A stretch of DNA of 64,000 nucleotides. Source: Aristolochia californica. Taxonomy: Eukaryota; Streptophyta; Magnoliopsida; Piperales; Aristolochiaceae. This document shows, one piece after another, positions 23,401 through 35,400 of this stretch. Location: NCBI GenBank assembly GCA_029961685.1, contig JARWKL010000014.1, positions 23,905,137 to 23,969,136 on the forward strand. The letters run 5' to 3'. The position numbers and the translations under genes are program-made. The notes below the pieces were generated by a model that saw only the letters and a list, made by a program, of their open reading frames with translations, searched no databases and had not been told where the DNA came from. Each line of letters opens with the position of its first letter. The first letter of the stretch is position 1.

Positions 23401-26400
23401 CTCCCTTTTCTCCTTCACAGTCCCACTACGTGACAAAGCATTGCAAAAGCATCAGTTCTTGCAGAAAGCCAACCAGGGACCATGCATCTCCACTCTCTCC
23501 CAAGAATCCTCCTCTGAGAATTCATCACTCCTCTTTAGAAACCAAACAATTTGGAAACCCTAGCAAAAGAACAAAAGGCAACCCCTCCATATCAGGAGCA
23601 TTGACGACTTCTTTGAAAGGTAAAAACGTAATTTTGGGTGATCAGCCTTGGGGGAAAGAGAGGCGAGAAAGCTGGACGATGCAGGACCTCTCAAGTCAAA
23701 TATTTGAGTAGCTGCAGTTATTTTGGTAGATGGTAAAGTGAATGGTTGTGTGAAGGCAGGCCCTAGTTGGAAAAAGAAGATGAAAGCTCTGGCTTTAGGA
23801 AATTCATTGAGACCAACAATAGTTGCAACTAATGGTGCAGCTTCCAATGATATGAAGACTGAAGTAGTGCAAGCAATGGGAACAGGTATATGGCCACAAA
23901 CAAATAGTTGAAGTACGAAATGGAACTTAAGGCCTGTTAGTGCACCAACGCATCCGGGTCAAGTGAGAGTGTAATCTAATTTGGTTCATCCACTTGAACT
24001 TGCGTCTTGGCTTGCAAAAGTGGATCTCGCTCTCCTCTCGGCACTCTTGCTCTCCCATCTCCCTTTTGCTCTCGTTCATTATTAATTTGGTTCATTAACA
24101 GGCATTTTTTGTTTAATTATTTTAATTTTTATAATTAATTAAAATAATGATTTTTAAATTTGTTGAAATATTATTAATTTATACTACATAAAAATCTATC
24201 TTATGTTATTAATAAAACATTTTATTTATTTATTTATTATATTCATTAATTTTATTACTATATTAAATTAGTGATTTAAGAGTGGTAATTAAAATATCGT
24301 TAAAGTCAACATTTGATCAAATATTTTTTTAATTATTCTTTTTTTATAATTAATTATACTAATGATTTTTTATTTTGAGGAAATATATTATTAATTTATA
24401 AGACATAAAATCTATCTTTTGTTATTAATAAAATATTTTATTTATTAATTTATTATATTCATTATATTTATTACTATATTAAATTAGTGATTTAAAAGTA
24501 ATTAAAATATTGTTAAGTAAACAATTGATCAAGTATTTTGATTAATTATTTTATCTTTATCATTAATTAAACTAATGATTTTTAATTTTATGGAAATATA
24601 TTATTAATTTATACTACATAAAAATCTATCTTATTAATAAAAAAATTTATTTATTTATTTATTTATTTATTATATTCAATATTTTTATTACTATATTAAA
24701 TTAGTGATTTGAGAGTGGTAATTAAAATATTGTTAAATTAAGCAATTGATCAAGTATTTTTGTTTAATTATTCTATTTTATCATTAATTAAACTAATGAT
24801 TTTTAATTTTGTGGAAAAATATTATTAGTTTATACTACGTAAAATATATCTAATGTTATTATTAAAATATTATATTTATTTATTTATTATATTCATCACT
24901 GTTATTTTTTTAATTTTTATTTATCAATTTTTATAATTAATTAGTGCACTAGTTAATTGTCACATGTAATTATTGTATTAATTTAGAGTAAATTGCAATC
25001 TATCTTAATTTATTAATGAAATATCTTATTTAATTAATTAGTATATTAATATATTTTAATACTACATTAAATTACTTATTGGGGTAGTAACCACATTTGT
25101 TTCGGTTAATTATCTGTTTAGGTATATGATCTATTTAGGTATATTATAAAAAGTAACTCATTCTCTTGTTTACACTACATTTTTCATTTTGGGCAGTAAT
25201 ACAAGAAACTGTTTTCCAGTGCACTTTACACTAACACCAACAAGTAATTCACTTTCACTTTTACTTACAGTGGTTCATTCATTTTCACTTTCACTTACAC
25301 TAGGTAAAGTGCACTAACCCCCCCCCCCCAGGTAAAATTATCTAAGATTGTTAAAATACAAGTTCAGGGATATTTTGGTTATTTCCTATATTTTCTATAT
25401 TACATTTTTCTCTTATAGTATGGCTATTAGATAGAGAATGTCTTATTTTATCTCTAGTTAAATTGTTATTCAATTTAGACATGTATTTTCAGAGAGATGT
25501 AATTTTGAGTATTGAGGGGCATTTTTGTCCTTTTGCACATTTTCTGATTATAAAGAAGCAAAAAGGACCTTTCTGGCTCGAATTCCAAGGCAGCAAAGTT
25601 GCCCCACTTCTAGAAATTTTTTCCTCTTCTATTTTCTCCCCAAATCACCTATTTATCACGGTATCAGAGCAGTATCGCAAGTCTTAGGCAAGTTTCTTTC
25701 GATTTTGTGGATCTTCTCTCTATTTTCAGCAATCTACTTGAAGGTTTTTCCCAGATTTCTGGACTAGTAGGGTAAATTTTTCATTTTTTTTCCCTTTTTT
25801 CTGCCTATCTTAGCCTATTGGCTAATGATTACTGCTTCTATTTCATTGGATGTTGGGATTTAGAAGTGTTTGATGATCCCAATTTGAGGAAATTTCTCAA
25901 ATCTGTCTGGATCATCATCCATATAGCCTACATCATCCTGATTTCTTGCAATTAGGTCATTCTTTCATAGATTTATGGTCTCAATTGCTGGAATTGATCA
26001 CTATTGGTTCTAAATTGAATGAATTCGGTGTTATATTGCCCTAATTGAATTTGGAATGGGGCCCACTTGACTAAGCAAACCTAAAAATTTGGGGAAAGTA
26101 TTTCCCTTCCCTTTGGTTAATTGACACTCAAGTGTACTGAATTGTGGTGTTTGGTGATATTTAATGGTTGATTCCAACACACGGGTTGCTTTCCAGAGGA
26201 CTACTGAGAGCTCAGATGTTAAATTCACTCAGTCTATTCAGATAACTACAATCCGATTGAATAGATCGAATTATGTAAACTGGTCTAGATCAGTTTTGAT
26301 GTATTTGAGGGCCAAAAGAATGGCAAAATATATAAATGATAAACTCCCAGTACCTGTTATTGAAGATTGGGTGGCAAAAGATAATTTAGTAATGACCTGG

Positions 26401-29400
26401 TTGGTCAACAATATGGAATCTAGATTTAGTGATCAGATTTTAAGTTGCAGTACTACTAAGGCAATGTGGACTACATTGGCTTCCATTTTGTCGCAAGAAA
26501 GTAATTTATCAAGGATGTATGAGTTATATGTGAAGCTCTTTAATATGAAGAGTGGAGGTAGATCAGTGACAAAGTATTTCACTGAGATGAGGGAAGTACT
26601 ACAAGAAATTAATAAAAGAAAATCATATTCAAGTAGCCCGATTTATTGATGGTTTGGGGCATGAGTATGATGCTATTAGAGCCTAGTTGGTGGTCAATGA
26701 GAATGTGACCACTCTTGAGCGAGCCTTTAACAGAGTTCTTCGAATTGAAGGTGCAGTTGTAAATAAGAATGAGTCAGGTGGAGCCCTCTCATAAGCAATT
26801 ACTCTTAACCTTCAATCTTCTACTAGTAAGCCTGATGGTCAATTTTATGGTAGTAATAATAGAGGTAGAGGTCACTCTTACACAACCGTGGCCGTGGCCA
26901 AAATAATCGGGGGGGATCGAAAATGTGTTTATTGTGGTAGGACTAATCATATTTCAGAGAAATGCTGGGACAAATTTAGTAAACCTACCTGGGCCAACTC
27001 TATAGTCACAGATAAGGATGCCTCCTTACACACTGGATCCTATGAGGAAATTCAGTAGTTATTACAGCGACTGGGTCAACTGACTGTTTCATCTACTGCT
27101 TCTCATGCACTGAACGTGTCTCATTCTCCCTCTTGGATTATTGATTCAAAAGCCTCTACACACATGTCAGGTATACCCTCTCTATTTTAATCCATTAGTC
27201 CATCTCATTCATATCATCAAGTTACTTTAGCTAATGGATCCACCTCTCCCATTCAGGGGGAGGGTATAGTTCACACTACTCCATAAATATCCTTAGATTT
27301 TGTTTTATTTGTACCAAAGTTTCCAGTTAATCACTTGTCTGTGAGTCATATAACTAAATCATTAAACAATCCAGTAACCTTTTATCCTACATCTCGTGTT
27401 TTCCAAGACTTGCAAACGAAAAGAACGATTAGTTCAGGACATGAGAAGGGAGGGCTCTACATGTTGGATGATGTATCCGTTTCTCAAGTTGTAGCTCTCG
27501 TTAATGTAGATTCATCGTACTTGTGGCATCTACGCTTGGGACATCCCTCACCAGCTAAATTGCATCAGTCTTTTCCTTCTCTGCCAGCCGATATTTCATT
27601 TGATTGTGAATCATGTTAGCTGGGAAAGCATCATCGCTCTAGTTTCCCAGTTAGTTCTAGTTAAAGCACCAAGTTGTTTGAATTAGTCCACTCTGATGTA
27701 TGGGGTCCATATCAAGTTCCTAGCCCATTTGGTTTTAAGTATTTTGTGTCGTTCATTAATGATTTCGATAGAGTCACTTGGGTGTATCTCCTAGGAAAGA
27801 AGTCGAAAGTATTTGATGTATTCCTCAATTTTTTCAATGAAATAAAAAATCAATTTGGTGCATGTGTTCATGTACTTCGTATTGACAATGGTTTGGAATA
27901 TCTTAACCATAAATTTTCAATATTTTGTGCTTCTAATGGTATTACCCATCAAACATCCTACCCTTATACACCACAACAAAATGGGGTGGTTGAATGTAAA
28001 AATATACATCTCCTTGAGGTTACAAGGACACTATTACTGCATATGGATGTTCCTAAATCTTTTTGGGGAGATGCGATTTTAGCTTCGTGCTACTTGGTTA
28101 ATCGTATACCCTCATTTGTTTTAAGTGGTCAAGTTCCTCTTCAGGTTTGAAAACCCAATTGTAAATTGTTTGGTGTGGTTCCTCGTATTTTTGGATGTAC
28201 ATGTTTTGTTCATATGTTTGGAACTTTGATCGATAAGTTGTCACCTCGGTCTGTCAAATGTATTTTTTTAGAATATTCTCGTCGACAAAAAGGGTACAAA
28301 TGTTATGATCTTATTCGACGAAAAACATGTGCCAGCCGATGTGATCTTCTTTGAAGATACTCCATATTTTTCATCATCTACTGAGCTTCCTGTATCACCT
28401 GAAACTCCTTCAGATAGTCTTGTTCTTATTGTAGTTTTGGATGTACTAGCGTCATCAAGTTCTTCATTGTTTTTTCGTGTTTACAGCCGTCACTCTCGTA
28501 CTCCTACAATGCCTCCAGCAGTTACCTCTACAGAGCTCTCTTCTCGTGTTCCACCAGCTTCCTCATTGCCTGCAAATCATGTTGTCTCTAATTTGGACCT
28601 GCCTATTAGTCTACGAAAAGGTAAACGATCTTGTACTTCTCATCTGATATCCAAATACGTGTCTCTTGATTTTTTGTCCCCATCCTTCAAGTCCTTTGTT
28701 GTGTCATTGTCTACTTCCCAATGCAGGAAGCCTTGTGCTCTCCAAAATGGAAACAAGCAATGGATGATGAGATGAGTGTTTTGGAGTCTCAGGGAACATG
28801 GCGTCTATGTGACTCACCTGCAAGAGCAGCTATTGTGGGGTGTCGTTGGGTTTATACTATCAAATATAATGTCGATGACTCTATTGAACGGTACAAAGCT
28901 CGGCTGGTAGCGAAAAGGTATACGCATACTTTTAGAGTTGATGTCTTTGAAGCATTCTCTCATGTGGCCCGACTTGCTTCGGTAAGTATCTTAATATATG
29001 TGGTTGTTAATAAGGGTTGGCCTCTCTTTCAACTCAATGTGAAGAATGCCTTTTTACATGGTGATCTACATGAGGAAGTGTATATGGAGCAACCTCCTGG
29101 GCATGTTGTTCAGGATGAGACAAAAAAGGTGTGTAAGCTATTTATGGACTTAAACAGAGTCCACGGACCTGGTTTGAAAAATTTAGTGATGTGGCACTAC
29201 AATTTGGGTTCTATAGGTGCCATTGTGATCATTCTATGCTCCTACTTAAAAGGAAGATTGGTATGGTGGTTTTGGTTGTCTATGTAGATGACATTGTGTT
29301 ATCTGGTGATGATCTTGATGGTATTACAGAAGTTAAATAATATCTGGTCACACATTTTCAGACAAAAGATTTGGGCTCTCTCAAGTAGTTCCTTAGCATT

Positions 29401-32400
29401 GAAGTCGCTCGTAGCAAACGAGGAATTGTTCTTTCTCAGAGAAAATATATGTTGGATATGTTACAGAAGTATGGTTTCTTAGGTGCTAAACCCATAGACA
29501 CCCCCATGGAAGTTAATCATAATCTACATGACACCCAAGGTCCTACACTCAAGGATAAAACTCAATACTGACGGTCAGTAGGTAAACTGATCTAGTTCAT
29601 AGAAAATCCTCAAAAAGTCCATTTAGAAGTTGCTCAGAGTTGAAGTACTTGGGTGCACCTAGAAAAGGTTTTTTGTATTATTAGAAAGGGAAAATTGATG
29701 TACTTGGGTATTTTGATGCCAATTATGCTGGGTGTAAGATGGATAGACGTTCTACATCAGGCTACTGTTGTTTTTGTCAGCAATGATTCCCAACGGTGAA
29801 GTAAGACCACTGACTAGTTACAGCCAGAGTTTACGCTCTGGTTTCTCGGGAGCGAAAGCGATGTTTGTCGGACGGAGGCTGATGGCACAACGAGAGCTCC
29901 CAGCTCTTACGGCGGTGGATGGAACCACCACCACCTCACGGGACTGACGGGACAATCCAAACGGAGAGTGCCGCGCTCTCTGGACTCTCGACAAAGACGA
30001 CAGCACTGGAGAAGATGAACAGTCTCTCTGAAATGCTCTCGTGCCTTCCTCTCTCTTCATTAGCCATTTAAGCTAAGGTTTTAGAGATTATTACAAACTG
30101 GCCCATGGGCCCAATACAATGGCCCCAACCATTAAGCCTACTCTAAATACCCTATTTACATAACCCAAATTGTACAACAATTATAATCAGAAATTCTATT
30201 TAAAATACAATGCAAGATATCGTAACAGTTTTGTTGGAGGCAACCTAGTAAGCTGGAAAAGTAAGAAACGGACAGTTGTGGCTAGGTCCAGTGCAAAGGC
30301 TGAGTATGGAACAATGGGTCATACAGTTAATGAGCTTATGTGGATTAAGCTTGTGCTTCTTGAGTTTGGTTTTTCGTTACCTAACCCTATGGTTATGAAT
30401 TGTGATAACCAGGCAGTTGTTTTTATTGTTAGCAACCTTGTATTCCATGAGAGAACAAAACATATACAGGTTGACTGCAACTTCATTAGAGATACAGTTA
30501 TATAGGGGAAGGTGGTAACTCCTTGTGTAAAGTCTTCAGACCAGTTGGGAGATATATTTACCAAGCCTTTGGGGAGACATGAACATGTATCCTTTAGTGA
30601 CAAGCTGTGATTGTTTGATATCTACTCTCCAGCTTGAGGGGGAGTGTTAAAATACAAGTTCAAGGGTATTTTGGTCATTTCCTATATTTTTTATATTACA
30701 TTTTTCTCTTATAGTATGGCTATTAGATAGAGAATGTCTTATTTTCATTCAATTTAGATATGTATTTTAGGAGATATATAATTTTGAGTATTGAGCAGCA
30801 TTTTTGTCCTTTTGTAAAGTTTCACTTAAACCCTGATTATAAAGAAGCAGGAAAGGCCTTTTTGGCTCAGATTCCAAGGCAGCAAAGCTGCCCCTCTTCC
30901 AGAAATCTTTTTCCTCTTCTATTTTCTACCCAAATCACCTATTTTTCAAAGATAAAAGACTCAAGCTATCTAAGATAAAAGCCAGACTCTCGTCGAGCTT
31001 AAGAGAAGTGTGTACACCTAGAGTTAACAGTACGATGCTAAAAATGACAATAAAGATGGAAAATAGAGTATCATTTCATCAAATTTGGAGAATAAGATGG
31101 CTGACACAGTGCACTGTACTTATAATGATGGAGTAAACAATGGTTTGGTAAATGAACAGGTTGAATTCTTGCAATGCTTTTTCTTATATGTCATCTAGAA
31201 GTTTTTTTTTTTTTTTTTTTTTTTTCTCTAAAGTGTTCTTGGGGTCCTCAGCAAAAGCAGAAACTGGCTGACTATCACATGATTCTTAGAGAAATTTCAG
31301 CCTGAGTACACAACTTCCATATTCCATAATTGAAATGCCAAAAGTCTGGAAGCCATTACTCTCCTTCACATGAAACAAAGCAACCGACCGTCTAATTTAA
31401 GATTGCACTCTACCTTACATTCTTTAAAAAAATAAAACAACATCTAGCGTAATATAGAGTAAATAATAAAATATCCTTTTCAAAAAATAATAATAAAAGA
31501 AGAACCCTTCTGCATGCTAGCTCTTTTCATGAATATTTCAGTCAAGCTTAAAACCGTACCATTTTTCAAAAAATAAAATCTTTTCATATCACATTTGACA
31601 CGCCTGCATAGTTCACAGAGAACATCTCAAAAATCAATTGACCTTGTATAAGGTCATTGCATCAGTTGTATGTACCCAAAGCCTTAGGCTGCCATGCAGC
31701 AGCAAAAATCGCAAATATCATATCAAGATAGTGGTCCCATAGCCAAGGAGCCATGTGTTCTTTTCTCCTAGAAGTTCTTCAAGAAAGAAAAGATAAAGTT
31801 GTCATTCTAATCACATAGTTCTCATCATTTTTGCGTCTTTTTGGGGTTTCTGCTCCCTTTTTAATATAACTATCCTTGTCACTAGAAAACAAAAACAAAA
31901 CATTAGACTATCTTGTCTATTCATATAAAATTTGTTAGAGTATGTTAGATGAGCTTCCACCAATTCAACTAACTTCTTCCTCAGAGAATTTGCTGTGCAT
32001 CCTAGATCAGGGGAACTCTGTTCTTGCATCTTACTTTCATCCATTTCTGTATCTTCTTCTCAACTGCTAAGCAATGTATAGATACTAGAACATGATAATA
32101 AAATGTGCAATTCAGACATAAATAATCATAGGAAATGCAATAATGGAAGGTGTAAGAAATTGTAAAATTCAATTAAAAAGAAAACTTTGCAAAACAAGAA
32201 TAGTGTCCTGAATAAAAAAATGTAGTATGTGCTAGTTCTCAACCATACTCATTTCCAAAAATTAAGCTAAGTTAGAAGGCATATGATGCACAAACCAGTA
32301 ACATATTTACTGTAGAAAAAGAAGAATTGGTGAACAGACCTTTCTGAAGCCTTCTTCTACTAAAGCTTCTACTGTACTTCAACAAAGGAGCCTTTGGAAC

Positions 32401-35400
32401 AACTTTTTGAGTCTCTAAGCTTACATTCTCATTTGTTAAAGCAACGGCCTGTTTGCTCTGATATTCTGATGGTGCAATACTACGAACAATCTGGTTCTTC
32501 TTGCTCTTGTAGTATCCTTCACCCAAAGCAACAGATGATAACTTTACCTTTTCTTTTATGGGCACTGGCAATTCAGATCTAGTAGTAGCCACCAATTGAT
32601 TTGAATTACATTTCACATAAGTTAGCTTCGATATGTCATTATTCACTTCAGCTAGGGCAGCTGGTGAATTTTCAGATGGTTTAGTAGGGCAAACCTCTGA
32701 ATAAGGAGTTCCGTCACTTCTACCAGAAACATTTACACACTTGAAAGTATTGAGAGATGATGTCTCGGGTCTCTCGATAGAGGGACTGGCACCTATTTCA
32801 CAAGCCACTGCATGTTTTTTCCCTTCTCCACTTGTGGGACCCAAAGTAGGAGATGCCTTGCGTATTGTGGTGACTGGAGAGGTCTTCCTTACTAAAGAAT
32901 GGCCTTTGCGAATATAAGAGGTAGTCTGAGGTTTCAATTTTTTTCTGGGAGAATCTTTTCTAAAGGAAGTGGGAGCTAAAGACAATTCACGTACAGGTGA
33001 AGGAGATGTGGAATAATCACTATTACCAGTTCTATGCCAAGTTCGAGCTCTGGTTGTTATGTGATTCAAAGAAGTAGAAGCTTTTCGTTTGATGGATCCA
33101 AGAGGAAAACTAGTCTGAGCAGAGAAACTACTAACAAGATTTGAGCTCACCTTTCTTCTAAGTAAAACCGGATCAACTTCCAATTCTTTTGACAAAGGAG
33201 AAATCTTCTCAGTAAGCTGATGGCCTATCTCCATCTGTGACTTCAATACATCCCTTTCTTCTGTACCTGAACCAAAAGCTTCTTTACCCAGAGGCTCTCT
33301 TGCAGGTTCATTGCTACCTACACAAATTTGACCTTGGTCAGTGTTCGGTGGAGAATCAGAAATTTCATTACCCATGTTCCTGCATGTTGCAACAACAGCC
33401 TCTCCATTCAAGTTTGTTCCAAAGACCTCCGTGACCCATCCAGTATCCACTTGATCACCCACATCACTGTCAGTTGCTCCATCATGTTGTACTTCTTTCA
33501 AATCTAAATTCACTGAACCTGAATTCTCATCTTCATCCAAGACAATGTTTTTTGCTTCTAAATCCAAATCACTTGACTTTTTCCCTTCTATCAAGAGTAA
33601 TTCAGCAATATTGTGATCACACTTTTTCACTTCCATCAAATCAATGTCACTTTGATCCCCTCTCTCACATTCATTTTCCACATCTTTCCCTCTTAACGAG
33701 CCTTTTTGTTGACAATCAGTCAAACCCCCAGATTGACTACACATATCAACAAAGCCCTTACCAGAATTATCAGAAGAACCACAACGGACTTCTTGCATAC
33801 AAAGCAGTTTATCTAATACTTCTGCCATCTTTGCATCTGTGGCGACTTCCTCATAATCTGTATTATCGCTTTCAGTTACCTTTTGTTCCCCCAGAACTGA
33901 AACACCGGAGATTTTATTTTCAGACCCCTCACATAAGCTGTCATTTAAAAGCGAGCACATTTTACCAGAACGAGCAGTCATATCAAGTCCTCCTTTATTC
34001 TCTATATGCTGGTCAACCTGTTCATTTACCAAACCTTTGTTTTCTTCGACATTATCAGTACCAGTACCAGACACCGTGTCTTCCGTCGTATAATGCAAAT
34101 TTGATGAAAATGATACTCTATTCATAGACTCCACACCTAAATTCTGTTTCAAATTCATAGTCGTTGAATCCAGTGCAACAACTTCATCATTTCCATCTTT
34201 ACAGTCATTTTTAGCATCTGTACTGTTAACTCTTGGTGCAAGCACTTCTCTTAAGTTTGAAGAGAGTGAGACTCTTGTACTGCACATAGTAGGTGTATTA
34301 AATTCCACTGAGTCTTTAATCTTGGAAAGATTACCTAAATTCGAGTCCGGACTCAAATCTATTTGTTTGCGGCCATCAAATGTGTCCCGTACAACTTCAT
34401 TCTTCAGTATCTTGGCACCAGCATTATTGGCTCCAATCACCTTTCCCGCTGCTTGCGCTTCTTCACTCTTCATATCACTGGAAGCTGCACCTTTAGTTGC
34501 AAGTGCAGCTGGTCTCAACGAATTTACCCAATGCAAAGTATCGGCCTTCTTCTTCCGCCATTGCGTCTTCTTCCGCCATTTCGTCCTTTTCGAAGGGCCC
34601 GCCTTCACAGGACCGTCTACTTTACCATCAACCGAAACAACTGCAGCTACCCGAGAATTCGCCTTGAAAGGTCCTGCAGCGAAGGCCTTCACGCCTCTCC
34701 CTTCCGCCCGAGGCCGATCACCTAACATCGCGTTCTTTCCTTTCAAAGAAGCATTCAATGGTCCCGAGACAGAGGGATTGCCTTTCGTCTTCTTGCTAGG
34801 CCTTGCAAATTGTTTGGTTCCTAAAGGGAAGTGATGAACCATCGGAGCAGGATTCTTGGGGGAGGGTCGAGAAAGACGTTTGCTGACAGGCTGTCTGTAA
34901 GAACCAACGCTCTGGCGATGCTCGGTCTCGTCGAGGAGCAGCGAAGGAGAAAAGGGTGGAGCAGAGCCAGAGTCGAGAGAATTGAGGACCCATTCTTGGT
35001 GATTCCATCGATCACTATGGCGCCCCTCCCACTGACCCGACACACTCTCCATCGAACGGCCCGATTCAAATACGTAGGGGTCCGCTCTATGGGGATTGTT
35101 GCGGAAAGCAAGGATATCCGGCGGCGGGAGGCGGACGCCGGGTGGCTCCCAGTCAAAGAATGGCCTCGATGAGTCATCCCAGGCAAGAAACGGCCCACGA
35201 TGAACGGGGTCGCCAAACCTTCCGATGGATGGGCAAAGGGCGGTGGACCGAGCGGCAAAGGAGGGTATGAAGGCGGGCGACGAAGGCATGTAATGTTGGT
35301 GAGCACGGAAGAGATCGCGATTCCGATCACCATCGATGCTGTGATCCAGCGAATGGTACCTGGGAGAGTGGGATGGGATTTGTAGAGGCAGGAACGGCAG

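Larger units (their letters stand above)
25349..30948 (+). mobile_element. Copia LTR retrotransposon in intron 1 (TSD AAGAT)
   Basis: LTRs at 25349-25658 and 30645-30948, both TGTTAAAA...CA, with exact 5-bp duplications AAGAT on each side. The primer site GGTATCAGAGC is at 25660 and the polypurine tract GAGGGGGAG is just before 30645. Order is gag, protease, integrase, RT, RNase H, the Copia order. Visible landmarks are the gag frame at 26164-26649, a CX2CX4HX4C knuckle near 26925, a protease site reading DSK instead of DSG/DSA near 27140, the integrase core at 27674-28150, RT at 28721-29400 with YVDD near 29280, and RNase H at 30230-30600. Many stops and frameshifts make it inactive. It is antisense to the host gene. 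Confidence 0.92.
22894..32339 (-). other. Intron 1 of the C3H7-like gene (9.4 kb)
   Basis: GT (32339-32338) to AG (22895-22894). From 3' to 5' along the plus strand it holds a decayed inverted exon-1 copy (about 23250-31166), broken by an AT-rich insertion (23931-25329) and a Copia element (25349-30948). The part 31167-32338 holds a T24 tract at 31203-31226 and otherwise AT-rich sequence with no recognisable element. A 77-codon frame at 31811-32044 was tested as an exon and did not fit. Confidence 0.85.

Noticed and set aside
31203..31226. T24 tract as poly(A) tail of a processed pseudogene
   Set aside because: The inverted exon copy reads on the plus strand, so a tail would be A, not T, and the match stops before the tract.
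31811..32044. Small minus-strand frame as an extra exon of the C3H7-like gene
   Set aside because: No acceptor/donor pair keeps phase, and exon 1 joins exon 2 directly with conserved sequence on both sides.
33474..34127. 217-codon plus-strand frame
   Set aside because: It is the antisense shadow of C3H7-like exon 1, with no family resemblance.
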